From contig CM034411.1 in NCBI GenBank assembly GCA_019925095.2, positions 6,797,501-6,861,500 on the forward strand: DNA of 64,000 nt, written 5' to 3'. The DNA is from Dendrolimus kikuchii. Taxonomy: Eukaryota; Arthropoda; Insecta; Lepidoptera; Lasiocampidae. The notes under the pieces are model-generated. The model was not told the DNA's origin and did no database searches. It was given only the letters and a program-made list of their open reading frames with translations. Made by a program: the position numbers and the translations under genes. Positions 1 to 10,836 of the stretch are shown here, one piece after another; position 1 is the stretch's first letter, and the number at the start of each line of letters is the position of its first letter.

Positions 1-599
1 AACCACTTTTGTTTACTGTGATACGGGAACCCTTCGATTGTGGATTGTAAGTCACAGTCACTGGCACGATTTCTTGATTGGCTAGAGGATTAGCTAAACT
101 TCAGAAAACTTGAAAATGGACGAAAAAACAGTAAGGTCAATGCGGCGCGTCCGGTATAGGAAGTTGCACTGACTGTCCGCGTGAGGGCAGCATCGGCGTC
201 AATAGCTCACACGGGATGCCGATACATGTGTTTTTAAATATAATGAAATTGTAAATTATGAAATACGCGGAAAAATTGATTGTACTAATACTACGGAACA
301 CTGTCAATGTCGTTGGTGGGGAATAATAGTAGAAAAAATTGGTATTACCGTCAGCAGAAATGTCGTTACCGGAAATGAATATTGAAGAGCTACCAAAAAT
401 TTTAATATGTATTTCGCGAGTTTTCATTTATAAATATTTATAAAGATAGAGTTGGCATGCCACTTGGAATTACCAGAATACCAAAATCAGGCAAAGTTAC
501 GATTCAGACGATAGTGTTTGGCGATGTCGACGAGATTGTAATAGCAGAATTGGGCCCCTGGAACGATCAAGTGGTCACCGTCCCGTTGGGCGGCGCAGT
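1..599. other. Unassigned sequence, no gene recognised
   Basis: Open frames occur on both strands (minus 137-427 and plus from 457), but neither resembles a protein family I know. The part at about 500-600 has higher GC than its surroundings and directly abuts a LINE fragment, so it may be an unrecognised part of a repeat. Confidence 0.4.
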
Positions 600-815
600 C
601 AGGCTATTTTCACTGCGCAAATCTCTCCCATTCTATCTAAGTGCTCTGCGTATGATAGTGGGCTCAACCACCACAACTATAACCAGCTCTTCAATTTCAC
701 CATTTTTACGAACCCGCCAGTTACCATCGCATTTCCGTGTCAGACCCACGATCTTTCTTAGGATCTTTCTTTCACCCATTAACAGCTTATTCTTCTTAAG
801 TGTTAAGGTCAGCAA
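600..815 (-). pseudogene. LINE reverse transcriptase C-terminal fragment (RTE-like)
   Basis: The minus frame reads MGERKILRKIVG, then TRKCDGNWRVRKNGEIEEL. This matches the post-RT segment of insect RTE-type LINEs, where a conserved (E)RKILR(R/K)I block precedes an R-x-R-x-N-x-E-(L/I)-E-E-L block and the RLRWLGHVERM motif. The frame stops soon after IIRRALR, before the expected WLGHVERM, so this is a short truncated relic. The overlapping plus-strand open frame is its shadow. The clade is inferred. Confidence 0.6.
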
Positions 816-1358
816 TTTGATGATAATAAAAGTCGTAGTAACTTAGTACGTATATGAAAATCGCTTGTCATTTCAATGTCAAATGTTTAAATCTGGAGTA
901 TGTAACGCGTAGATAGCTTCATTACCTAACGAGTAATTGTTACAATTTCAATATTTTAAATGAAATCAACATACGATAATATCAAGATTCCTCATGTAAC
1001 AAATCAGCCAATCTACCATAGAAAATCATTGCAAGTTCACTGTAACCTAAATAGGGAATCCTACAAATGGGACTTTTATAGACTAATATTATAACTCAGT
1101 ATAAATAGAGCTAAGTTGTAGATTATTTCATTTCTTACTATGCGTACCTGTTTCAATCAGGTAATCAGGTACGCCAGGTAATAAAAGCATATGTAATCAT
1201 AACAAAACATGAGCTGTTGAGACACCTGCAAATAATGCTGATTACGAACGACTTCTTAGTAACTAGCACTTGTATATACTAGGATAGTTGATAATCAGCT
1301 GAGATACATCCCGTTGTAAACGTCGCAGCCTCCTGGATGGTGTAGGAGTGTAGTTAGT
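816..1358. other. AT-rich spacer, nothing recognised
   Basis: There is no long open frame and no recognised repeat. A short inverted motif (GTACCTG/CAGGTAC) lies near 1145-1175. Confidence 0.5.
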
Positions 1359-1645
1359 TCTCTCTTTGTTTAACTTTATTCCAATCATTTGGAGTCGGCA
1401 CAATATGCCTTTTCTTTATATATACTCCTTTATTCTCGCATACGTCCGCTGTCGTACCACAAATCATCATATCACCCTTCACACAATCCATCTATCTCTT
1501 TTTTTGGTCTACCTTTACATATGTACCCATGAATCTTCCAGTTTAATATTCTTTTTACATGCTCAAGGCACCTTAGTCCTCTTTCTCTCAATTTTTCAGT
1601 CACGGGTGCAACTTTCAAAGTTATGACTTCGTAATTTCATCTATG
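1359..1645 (-). mobile_element. LINE 3' fragment, family RTE-A
   Basis: The segment carries the TTTGGAGTCGGCACAATATG signature that recurs at 22.2, 23.8, 53.4 and 60.2 kb, always in the same orientation. On the minus strand the better copies encode KVAPVTEKLRG, then RRLRWYGHVMRR, and end near EKTYCADP, which is the C-terminus of an RTE-type LINE polyprotein. This copy is frameshifted and 5'-truncated. Confidence 0.65.
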
Positions 1646-1671
1646 TCCAAGTTCCTGTTTCGTTTCCAAGA

Positions 1672-1968
1672 TTTTTTGTTTTTATTGCATGAGTTCAGCA
1701 GACAAGCAAACAGCCCACTTGATGGAAAGCGGTTACCATCGCCTATGGACATTTGCAACACCAAAGGTACTACAAATGCGCTGTTGCTTTCTTAAGCGAG
1801 ACTGGAACCTGACCACTAATGCCGGAGCACAACTCAAGGTTGTTGTAGCGGCATGCTCTAGACCATGGGTAAATACCCTACCACCTGGCTGTGGGTTGTT
1901 TTGTCGCCTCTTACGACAAACCACCCGGCCGCAGGAAATTCTATTATTTCTTCGTTCCTGAACGGATA
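1672..1968 (-). mobile_element. Retroposon family S, copy 1
   Basis: Read on the minus strand, the element starts near TATCCGTTCAGGAACG, passes through GCGGCCGGGTGG, and ends GTCTGCTGAACTC-ATGCAATAAA plus an A-rich tail (T-rich on plus at 1672-1686). About 20 bp are missing from the GGTGGTAG...CTACCACC stem region near 1866. The family shares its last ~115-130 bp with the CR1-like LINE at 12.6-13.1 kb. Confidence 0.8.
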
Positions 1969-3297
1969 AGAAATGAATGTAACATTTTTATGGTTCCATA
2001 GACTGAAAAACACGTAAAAACTTACACTACGTTTGGCATATATATCTACAGAACCCATTATTAGACGCAGACTGAAAAAACTACCCAATATATTCAAGAA
2101 GATAGGTCGGATTCATTGACAATCTGAAGTTTACGTATAGAAAAGTTAGTAAGATAATTATAATAGGTTCGGTTAAATAATAGATAATATGTACATAGGT
2201 TTTTGTAAAGGATTTCCACCGATTACCCTTATCACAATAATTGGATCATTAAAAAAGAATACGTCGAACCCATCCGATACCTACTATAATTCCACCCGGG
2301 AAAATCATTACACACGCCCCGGTAATTCGGGTTTCGAGGGGGAGTCCCATCCCCCCAAAACCTCCCTTCTCCACGCTGCATCTCATTTTCAAATATCCCA
2401 AGCTAAGGCGCCATTTCTACACACACTGCGAAATGCATCGCGTATCAAACACATCTTTACCTCACTACAAATAAAGTGCAATTTCGTTTGGCTTATATAA
2501 TAAGAATCGCCACGCCAATTGTAACTTTGTATAACAGTTGTTAAAGTTAAGATTTCTTTGCCTGAAATTTTCTCTATAACATGGGGGTGAAAGGGGGATA
2601 TTTCGACGGAATAATAGAGGGGAGATTTCCCTCTTTATTTTTTCATGAATTTTTTATATTTAAGAAAGGGATAAGATTTTAATGTGGGCGCTCCTGGCTT
2701 TTATTACTCGGGATTGTCAGATATACCTTCCATTGTTGGGAGTCTTGATGCGTAGGGGTTTCCGCTTAAAGTGTTCTGTATGGGAGATACGTCGCGGGGA
2801 CACTGGAGTTATGCTTTAATGACGTTTTAGGAGATGGATTTTCGCTGGCCGGTTTTTTAGCCGGCTATTGTCTGCTTTTTGGGGCTTACGCGGGATGTAT
2901 TGTCGCATTGTGACGTTTGTTTTGTGATATTTGAGTCTTGGCACTTAATTAAATTGATGAATTAAGAAAGAATCCTTATTAAGGCTATTTATTTGTATTT
3001 AGGTTTCTTTGTTGCCTGTAACTTTATTCGATCTGATCGACTACTATACTGTACATAACTTAAAATAGGAGCTCGTTACAGATGATATCTTCCAGAGGAC
3101 CATTGCGTTCTTAAAACTAGCTTAGATATTTATAATGTTTTTTTATAAATACCACTCTGCTGGGTTAGCTTCCTTGCTTCGAGGTACAGAAAACATCCAC
3201 CACGCGCTTGCTAAGCTGTGCAGGATACCTGGCTAGGATTTAAATTCACATCATCGATATGAAAAATTGTAGATTACATAAAATAAAATAAAGATAG
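1969..3297. other. Unique-looking stretch, no gene recognised
   Basis: No frame resembles a known protein. A GC-richer part (about 2300-2420) has runs of C and G, and 2580-2900 contains purine-rich AGGGGG blocks. I see no clear transposon signature. Confidence 0.45.
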
Positions 3298-3820
3298 TGT
3301 TACAACCTAGACGCCGACAAAAACAAATTCACACCGCATACCTGTAAAAACACATTTTATTACCTTTCGGCATTTGGACTTCTTTTGTTTACTTATTTAT
3401 TGACATGCGTTTACTAATTATTCTAGAGAACAGTCCATTGTGTTATTGTACTCGTTTATGGCCGTTGCGGTCGACTGATTAGCCAGATGTGTCGGATTTA
3501 AAGTACAAACTGATTCTAGGAAATTCAGTTCACGCGGCCGGACGGACATATTGAATCTGTGCAGTATAAAATAATGACCCGATGTAGGGACGAGGCAGTC
3601 GAGCGATAACCACGAGTGAAGCAAGACTTGTGTACATTCGGTAATCTATTTAGTGACGGACTTTGCGCGTGTTATTGAATTATGATCTTCTGCATTACGT
3701 TTGGACCTGTTGCGTTCGGTTATATTTCTACCTGTGTTATACGTGTTTGTATAGTTCTAATAAACTCTATAGTAATTCTAACGGTATTTTCATTCAACAA
3801 TAGTTATAGTAATTATTACA
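3298..3820 (+). mobile_element. Degraded solo LTR, family L, copy 1
   Basis: The segment starts TGTTACAACC and shares long stretches with the LTRs at 34809 and 49164: GCCGACAAA, a GGACTTTGCGCGTG block, and the R/U5-like TTCTAATAAA. The 3' end differs from the other copies (ends near TTATTACA instead of CGTAACA). A 4-bp GATA occurs at 3293-3296 and 3821-3824 and may be a TSD with one extra base at the left junction. No retrotransposon interior is adjacent. Confidence 0.65.
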
Positions 3821-4028
3821 GATAAATAAGGCAAATAAAGGAAGACAACGGAAACTGGGAGATTAAGTTTAGTAAAATAATGTTATAGTAGGTTCGCGTT
3901 TTACCGTTGTCTCATCCGATGTTGATTGATGACGCGGTCTACACCATATTGGTTTTAGCATGAGACAAACTGTAAACAAAGAAAGCAGTGTTTCTCAAAC
4001 TTTATTTTAATGTTAAATATAGGGTGCC
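3821..4028. other. Spacer with a short LINE-tail motif
   Basis: A TGTTGATTGATGACGCGGTCTA-like stretch near 3918-3945 resembles the LINE 3'-UTR motif better preserved at 49.98 kb. Nothing else is recognised. Confidence 0.4.
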
Positions 4029-4227
4029 GCCTACTAATACATACATACATACATAACTTCACGCCAGTTCCCTTACGGGGTATGCACGAACAACAGAGCG
4101 CCATTCAGGCTTATTCTTACACATCTCACATGCTTCTTTGACATTCGTAACTCTTGTCATGCACGCTCGTCTATTCTTAAGGCTCCTAACATCACCTTCT
4201 GCTAGTAAACGATCAATTTGATCGCCT
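4029..4227 (-). mobile_element. LINE 3' fragment, family RTE-B, with (ATGT)n tail
   Basis: On the minus strand the sequence ends GGGAACTGGCGTGAAGTTATG followed by an ATGT-type microsatellite, as at 31.26, 32.08 and 45.25 kb. It corresponds to the C-terminal codons reading ...LKNRRACMTRVMNVKEA in the longer copy at 31.3 kb. It is truncated at its 5' end. Confidence 0.75.
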
Positions 4228-4556
4228 ACTAATGTCTTATTTATTTGTTATAATAACAAAAAAAAACAATAAACAAATAACTCAAAATGTAACTCAAGGA
4301 GAAACTTAACCAAAACAAAAGTAACGAGGGAATAACAAGAAATCAACGATATTGCAAACCGCACTGTCATGTGACAACAAGCTGACCGATAGTAAAGATG
4401 GCCGATATAAACCGACCGATGATAAAACGACACATCAAAATGTGAAATGTTCACACTAACAGTACTCTATAATTCATTAGTATTAAAAACGTGTCGTTTT
4501 TGGGTTAAACATATTTTTAGGTTTTTTAGCATCAATGTTTCTAACATAATTTAATT

Positions 4557-4609
<53 letters not shown>

Positions 4610-4741
4610 TCTAAGTATCAGTTTCAAGTTTTCACTGTCTAAATATATTATTATCAGTTTTATTTCGGTCCAAAGTGGACCTATGTTTAATCTACTATCT
4701 CATCATCTCGCAAGCTTAGTCCTATAAATTTATATATTTTT
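4228..4741. other. AT-rich spacer
   Basis: No gene or recognisable transposon is visible apart from the dinucleotide repeat annotated separately. Confidence 0.5.
4560..4602. repeat. (TA)n microsatellite
   Basis: An almost uninterrupted TA dinucleotide array. Confidence 0.95.
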
Positions 4742-5064
4742 ATTTTTTTTATTTTTTTTTATTGCAGGAGATCAGCAGACAGGCAGACGGCCCACTTGAT
4801 GAAAAGCGGTTACCATCGCCTATGGACATTTGCAACACCAAAGTTGCTACAAATGCACTGCTGCTCTCTTAAGGGAAACTGGAACCTGGTCACTAATGCT
4901 GGAACACAACTCAAGGTTGTTATGGCGACATACTTTAGATCAGGGGTGGTAGCCATCCAGTCGGGCAAATGCCCTACCACCTAGCTGTGGGTTGTTAAGT
5001 CGCCTCTTACGACAGGCCGCCCGGCCGCAGGAAATTGTATTCTTTCTCCGTTCCTGCACGGATA
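4742..5064 (-). mobile_element. Retroposon family S, copy 2 (near full length)
   Basis: The element runs from TATCCGTGCAGGAACGG (minus strand, at 5064) through GCGGCCGGGCGGCC and the GGTGGTAG...CTACCACC stem to GCTGATCTCCTGCAATAAA and a long A tail (poly-T on plus at 4742-4761). Confidence 0.85.
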
Positions 5065-5179
5065 AAAGTTATATGTTAATCTCTTTTTAGTGTCGCTTTT
5101 TCGTTTCATTGAGTTTCAAATCACAACGATTCTAAAGAAGGTTCCCTTCAAAAACAGGTACGGCATAAATAGTACTAAA

Positions 5180-5530
5180 CAGTTTATTAAAGTTTTACTA
5201 ATGTTTTTTCAATTAGAAGTTAAACTTAATTTTTATTTGGACCTACTTATGCAAAACAGAACCAATCGACAAACATGCCAAAATTGGGTTAAGGATACAG
5301 AAGACTTTCAAAATGCACCTTCTATCGACTCAATAAAAATCATAACGAGAAAATATAATATACAATATTCTAAATGTTTTTTCCAAAATATAGACATATT
5401 TTTTTGTACGCAAAATTTTAATAAAAACGGCTTTTTCTCAAAACTGTCAGTATGTGGGTTGGTTCCATTTTGCATAAGTAGGTCCAATTAAAAGTGACCT
5501 TAAAAAAAACATTTTTGTTATTTGTTTACA
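5180..5530. mobile_element. Palindromic MITE with 20-bp perfect inner TIRs
   Basis: TTGGACCTACTTATGCAAAA at 5237-5256 recurs as an exact inverted copy at 5468-5487. Similarity continues outward on both sides (ATGTTTTTT..., TTTTAATTTGG), giving arms of roughly 50-60 bp. The interior is AT-rich and encodes nothing recognisable. The 133-codon frame over this region is a product of the palindrome and low stop density. Confidence 0.7.
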
Positions 5531-5554
5531 ACTTTCTCACCGTTCCCTGAATAC

Positions 5555-5640
5555 AGTATAGGATGGAGCACGCTTACCTATGTAGAAGGTAATTCACTAG
5601 TACTTGAAGACCCCTAGATTTATACTTATACCAGATGCGG
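5555..5640. repeat. LINE 3'-UTR-like repeat fragment
   Basis: GGATGGAGCACGCTTACCTA, then CTTGAAGAC, recur at 50.0 kb and in part at 61.68 kb. The motif is typical of lepidopteran LINE 3' UTRs. Confidence 0.5.
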
Positions 5641-6291
5641 TAGGGCTTGTATGTAGGCGAGGTCATGGGAATGTCCTAGTGCAATTAAACCACCACTATG
5701 AATCGATTAGAACCCGGTTGAATCATTTGGAAAGTTGATCTGATGTCACACGAGTCACGAACCTGTGAAGTATTAGCGTGACAGTCAGACAATAGACAAA
5801 CAGCATTGTTGTCTGAGCACTAATCAATAGTATTGTTACAGCTGATTGAGTAATATTGTAAATATTTATTCAAGAATGTATTGTGTGAACCGATATGTTT
5901 TACTCAAAGGAGACGGGGACTTTTGGGCCGAAGAAATGTAATTAGTTGAGATATGTCTTAAAAAAGCGTTATATTTTTTTTATTACAAAATGGAAAACAT
6001 CAGCCCTAAATTCTATCTGGAAGATGAGAAATCTTAAAAATAAGGCATAATTAAAACTAGTTATCGATTACCTTCGTCGACTTATGTGAATAAACTTCAA
6101 CAATGTGAAAACACCTACGCCATACTATTAATTCATGCAAAATAATTAAATCCACAACAGTTAGAAAAAAATGTCAACATAATAAAAATAAATTTTAAAA
6201 TCACTCACATCTTCTTCTTCTTGATCTGTGCTCAAGAATGTATGAAAGCGCGTCCGTTTCCATTAAATCTTGTATCCTTTTTTATACTAAA
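5641..6291. other. AT-rich spacer, nothing recognised
   Basis: No coding potential and no recognised repeat. Confidence 0.5.
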
Positions 6292-6492
6292 CTAGCTGTC
6301 CCGGCAGACGTTCTCCTGCCATGAAAAAATAAAAATCCAGGCCCCGATTCTAGTGCCGGTTCTAATTGTGAATCTAAACCATCCGGGGACCCACCCAAAC
6401 ACACACAAAAAGTTTAATCACAATCAGTAAAGTCGTTCTCAAGTTATGTGCATACTAAGATTCTAAGATTCATTTTTATATATAAGAGAAGA
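6292..6492 (-). mobile_element. Non-autonomous Helitron
   Basis: On the minus strand the element begins TCTTCTCTTATATATAAAAA and ends with a hairpin (GGCAGGAGAACGTCTGCCGGG) followed by CTAG. It sits between A (6291) and T (6493) on plus, the expected Helitron target. The interior has an AATCAC...AGTCG...TCTCAAGTTATG block. There is no Rep/helicase coding. Confidence 0.8.
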
Positions 6493-6559
6493 TAACTATG
6501 ACCACTACATCGTTCACGACAGAATTGAACTTTATATTCATACTAGCCCATGCCTTCTT

Positions 6560-6665
6560 CGCCGGGCGTCAAAACACTATATCCTAAAGGCTGGCAACGC
6601 GTTGGCTTCGTCCCTGGTGTTGTTGTTGCAAATGTCTACAGACGACGGTAACCACTCTCTATGAT
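6560..6665 (+). mobile_element. CR1-like LINE 3' fragment
   Basis: The stretch GCTGGCAACGCGTTGGC...GTTGCAAATGTCTACAGACGACGGTAACC matches the LINE tail at 59.48-59.56 kb. Only the last codons remain. Confidence 0.6.
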
Positions 6666-7467
6666 AGTATAAATAGATAAAAATGTAAAAGAAAACGCCG
6701 ATAACGTAAGTAGAGTTAAGAAAAATATGATAGCATAGTTGTCATCGCTACATTAATTTGGAACAAACATTTTCTCCGACACACAGACTTTGATATTCAA
6801 AAAGTCTAAACTTTTCAGTCAGCTACGACTGTACAATACACAGACGTCAATTTGATAATAGCAGCGTTTGGAACAAAAAGCAAGATCCAACGGATCATTC
6901 AACCTGACGTTCTAATAAATATTCCGTCGACCGCCGTCGCCTCTGCCGGAAGCTAGGCCACATTCCCCGTCTCCGCCTGTCCTTGAACCTAACTACATCG
7001 GCGATAGCCCTAAATTGTGTAGTTTAAGACATAAGCTTAAGCGGGAAACATAAAATTTTAGTATAATTAGTTCAACTCTAAATGTTTCCTTTTTATTTTT
7101 TATCAGCAATAAATAAGATTGCAGCGTCTGTATATGGTTACAAAATAAATATATACCTTCATTTACATGAAAACTGTTATTTATCTAATTGCCGTGCTCT
7201 CAGTATGTTGGAAAATTTGTATCGAATAGCCTCCGAAACAGCTTAACAAATTTGAATGAAAGTTTTAGAGATTAAAACTGCTTAGATGATGATGACTTGA
7301 TGTTGAATTTCATTATTACTTCCATGTGACGTAGTGTATACTTGTTATTTCAATTTCTAAGTTCTAGCTAATGAACGGATTGACATAAATTTGGGAAACA
7401 GAACAACACCTTGCATTGTATTTTAAGGTTTTGTGCACTGTGTCCTGCACATTTGTATTTTAAATAG
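6666..7467. other. Unique stretch with a GC-richer block
   Basis: No gene is recognised. Positions 6925-7015 are clearly richer in GC and CpG (CCGTCGACCGCCGTCGCC) than the AT-rich surroundings. I cannot match the block to a transposon. Confidence 0.45.
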
Positions 7468-7605
7468 GCGACTAAAATCTGGCCACCAATACCGGAACAC
7501 AACTCAAGGTTGTTATGGCGGAATACTCTACACCCGAGGTGGTAGCCATCCAGACGGGTAAATATGCTACCACCAGACTGGGTTCTTGTGTCGTCTCTTA
7601 CGACG
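7468..7605 (-). mobile_element. Retroposon family S, copy 3 (internal fragment)
   Basis: Only the central part remains, from GTCGTAAGAGACGAC (minus) through CTACCACC and AACCTTGAGTTGTGTTCCGG. Both the 5' end and the LINE-shared 3' tail are missing. Confidence 0.75.
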
Positions 7606-7669
7606 ACTTTAAATAGTTATAGTCAAAACAGCCAGATATTATTCTACACTATACATTTTGACGGTCTCT

Positions 7670-7890
7670 GTGGTTCAGCGGACTAAGCCTTTGCCGGCCT
7701 ACCTCAATGCAACGCAGAGGCTTCGGCTTCGAATTCTGGTACGGTAAATTTCGGTAACGAATTTTCTACGGTATTTACTATGGTCTCGGTGTTTGAGATT
7801 GGCCCTAGAGTAGTCCGTTGTATATTACCGTTGGATATGCAATATGTGTGTTTGTCTGTTGATTATTATTATTTTTTATAAAAAATATTT
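7670..7890 (+). mobile_element. tRNA-derived SINE
   Basis: A pol III A-box-like TGGTTCAGCGGACTAAGCC at about 7682 and a B-box-like GGCTTCGAATTCTGG at about 7725 have the spacing of a tRNA-derived head with an insert. An AT-rich tail follows to about 7885. The related copy at 58.16 kb has a better B box. The acceptor stem does not fold as a functional tRNA. Confidence 0.65.
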
Positions 7891-8570
7891 TTTCTGCATT
7901 CATAATAATTTGTTAACGCTATGAATTTGTGTATGAACAAACCTTATGTTAAGTCTAAAATGAATACCCGCTATCTCTCTTAACTTAAACCACCCAGTAT
8001 GGCCAAATCGGAAGTACGAATTATATTACCGCGCGTTCGTTTGTCGGTAGAATTTTTGGATACACAACCAGCAGTTATTTGACTCAGGTGCCTTTTAATG
8101 TACTCCGCTTTAGATCCCTGTCAGTGATTTGATTGTTTATTGTTTTCGACGAATAACAATCTGTTACTATAGAATCCAACTATACTTACTTTGTTTTAAT
8201 GATCAATAGAATTTTTATAGCTGGGACTTGGGCTTCCTCATTTTATCCAAACATATGGTATATCCAATACGCTTAACCAAGATAAATTAGCGGGGTTCAC
8301 AGAACGGTAATTAAGGTCTAGGTTATATCATGATGTTTTCATTTAATGCCATTACGTAGCAATCGTAACAATGTACACTTAGATCGGAAAATTAGCTAAG
8401 TGCGTGTCAGTCCACGCACAATGTAGTTCTGTAGAGGTGACCAGTGTCCACTTTTTGTCATACAGAATCGTGAAAAAGCATTACCACCACCAGCAAATCA
8501 ACCACCCATATTGTCTTAGATGAAAAAGTTGATAAGGAATATTGTACAAACTTTTTGAAGATTATGATGT
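7891..8570. other. Unique AT-rich spacer
   Basis: No coding potential or recognised repeat. Confidence 0.5.
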
Positions 8571-8760
8571 ATTCAAATTCAAATTCAAAAGTTTTTATTC
8601 AAAATAAGTTCCACTGGAGAACACTTCATATATATAGAAGGTCATACATGTAAGTTAATTTTTACTTCCTATTCTATGTACACCGCTTCGCAACGTGTTG
8701 ATGCTGTAAAGGAGAAGAAGCGGCAAGAAACTCCCCAGCAACACGTCTAGCTAAATATTG
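8571..8760 (-). mobile_element. LINE 3'-end fragment
   Basis: ATTCAAATTCAAAAGTTTTTATTCAAAATAAG, then GAGAAGAAGCGGCAAGAAACTC, form the reversed 3' end of a common lepidopteran LINE, with a poly-A/(GAATTT)n-like tail on the minus strand. No RT codons remain. Confidence 0.5.
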
Positions 8761-9094
8761 TTTTTCTTTATATTTCATATTCTATTTATATCTCAAATTC
8801 TTTTTTTTATAAGTTTTGTACAGAAGTATGTTACAGAATTACTTTTTGAAGAATTAATGGAGTTGTAGCAAACAATGCCTACTCAATAAGACTCAAGACA
8901 ATAAAAGGAAAGAAAAATAATATTATTGTTATAATAATGACATGACGTGCTAAAATATTATGCTGCAATATGTCTCCACAAATTCCTTACAAGCATGGCA
9001 AGATAAAAAAAAAAAACGTTATACAAAATTTAGTATAAGAGGTTGGAGCGAGCTGCTATGTATATATAGTTTAATACATACAATATGATGTATA
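8761..9094. other. AT-rich spacer
   Basis: Nothing recognised. Confidence 0.5.
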
Positions 9095-9329
9095 TAGTCC
9101 CCGCGGGATTACCAAAAATAGCGCAGAGTTTAAGTCTAAGAAATAGCTGTCGGTCAGCGAAAACCGCATTGAAATCGGCCCAGTAGTTTTTCACGGGAAT
9201 CCCGAACAAACAGACAAGAAATCTAAAAATTGCATCGTGTTCTCCATCTTTTATATAGTCTATTTCAGTTGTTTTTTTAACTAGCTTTAATGTACAGACA
9301 GAATGTTTAGAATTGTATAATATTATAGA
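9095..9329 (-). mobile_element. Helitron-like fragment
   Basis: The core GTCGGTCAGCGAAAACCGC, ATCGGCCCAGTAGTTTTTCAC and ATCCCGAACAAACAGAC is shared with 17.3 and 63.7 kb. The minus-strand 5' end is TCTATAATATTATA next to A (T at 9330 on plus). The CTAG end is not recognisable. Confidence 0.65.
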
Positions 9330-9689
9330 TTATTGTTACCTCAATTTTATAAGAAAATAACATTGTATTATTTAATATTTAGAGTTTCTTTAGAATAATA
9401 AACATTTACTATGTACCTAACCACCATCGTGCGTGGTCCACAAACAAAACTATGAATTATATATAATATTTGATTTGAAAATCTGTCTTACAATACACCA
9501 TCTATTGTATGAAAGGTACCCCTAATATTGATTTAAATGATTACAAAACAGAACACTAATATTATCCTGTGCATTTAAATACATAAAAAATCGGAAATCG
9601 CGAACTAAAATTCAAAACTATGTTTTTGAACATACATACATAAGCGGAAAACATACAGCAATTTCATTCGGTACGAGATTAGATCTCGA
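9330..9689. other. AT-rich spacer
   Basis: Nothing recognised. Confidence 0.5.
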
Positions 9690-10016
9690 AGCTAGAATCT
9701 AGACCAGACGTGGGGGCTGAAATGGGGAGTAGGGGGACAAAGGGGTGGCAGATAGGACTTTCTAGGCAATTACCATCCGTCGGGATGACGGCTCGGTCTT
9801 ATTGAGTAGGTTGCTGATACATGTAGATCGAAGTATGCAAGTGCAGCGTTCCATTTTCAATGTTGATTAAATGTCGACAAGATTGATGGGATTTGCTAGA
9901 CGTTCGACAATACGCGTCGCATGTTAGGTTTACTATTGTAATGAGTTTGATTACTGATTAGATAATATTAGCGGGTAGTTATGATTACTACTCGATTAAT
10001 TTCGTCAACGCTCGGA
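9690..10016. other. GC-richer unique block upstream of a TATA box
   Basis: Balanced base composition, no recognised transposon and no long open frame. It lies immediately upstream of the candidate core promoter at 10017 and could be a proximal regulatory region. Confidence 0.35.
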
Positions 10017-10060
10017 TATAAAAGCGTACGGGTGAAGCAACACAGCATTTTCACTTCGTC
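10017..10060 (+). promoter_or_regulatory. Candidate core promoter (TATA box plus initiator)
   Basis: TATAAAAG lies at 10017-10024 and a TTCACTTC initiator-like motif (fits YYANWYY) has its A at 10053. The 36-bp spacing is a little longer than usual. The first downstream ATG (10070) meets a stop after four codons, so any transcript would begin with a non-coding leader. This rests on motifs only. Confidence 0.3.
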
Positions 10061-10836
10061 GTTCGTTCGATGCACATGTTGTAGTAGCGCTCTAAAGTGA
10101 CTAATTATTATATTAGAGTAATAATCTATAATTAATTGGAAATAAATACATCAAAATTCTCGTGGAAGATCTGAAGAGATTCTCTAAATTGCAAGAGATA
10201 ATTTATGAGAACTGTGGTATTTGCGATTTAATGTTTTAATGGTTCAATAGTCAATCGACAAACAAACTTCACATAATTAACTCTATAAAACCATTCGCTG
10301 TGTGTATTCCGACACGCACTTTGCCATTTATTGAAAAAAAAGGTCCATAACAAAGATTTCGCCTGAAAAATATATTTTCTAGTGAAATTATATTTTAATG
10401 GAAAAAAGTTTTGTGTATATATATATAATCATACAAAGCCTGAAAGAAGAAGAATCTACCTATTGTGAATTTAAATCTTAGCCCAAAAAAGTATAAAGAA
10501 ACAAAATTACAATAGTGTAGTGACATCACTATACACAATGAAATCGCGCTCAAAGCACTTTGAAGGGTGAAAAAGTGGGATGACGCTTTTAAAAGTATTA
10601 CTATACCCCTTCTTCCAACCCCTTGGTACGAACGTTGATTATCTTATATTGTTGAAAAATCGAATCGAAACTACCGCGTTTATTGTAATAAAGCGCCCAG
10701 TATTCTATACATTGTTTTTTCTTAGATCATTTTGATACTACACCCAAACGATTTTTACATTTCATACTATTTAATTATGTTTAAATGTATTAGTCCATTT
10801 TAGGAGCAACTATAGTTAGATATTAAAAGAATTTTT
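10061..10836. other. AT-rich spacer 3' of the Tc1 transposase
   Basis: No gene is recognised. Part of this must be the 3' flank of the Tc1-like element, but I could not recognise its terminal inverted repeat. Confidence 0.4.

Noticed and set aside
457..846. 129-codon plus-strand frame
   Set aside because: Its second half is the antisense of a LINE RT fragment (minus 600-815).
4029..4052. CRISPR-like or satellite array from ATAC repeats
   Set aside because: It is the microsatellite tail of an RTE-type LINE, as shown by the same tail at 22.5, 31.3, 32.1 and 45.2 kb.
5090..5491. 133-codon plus-strand frame
   Set aside because: It lies across the palindromic MITE, has AT-driven Lys/Asn/Phe/Ile composition and no recognisable domain. 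It is best explained by low stop density.
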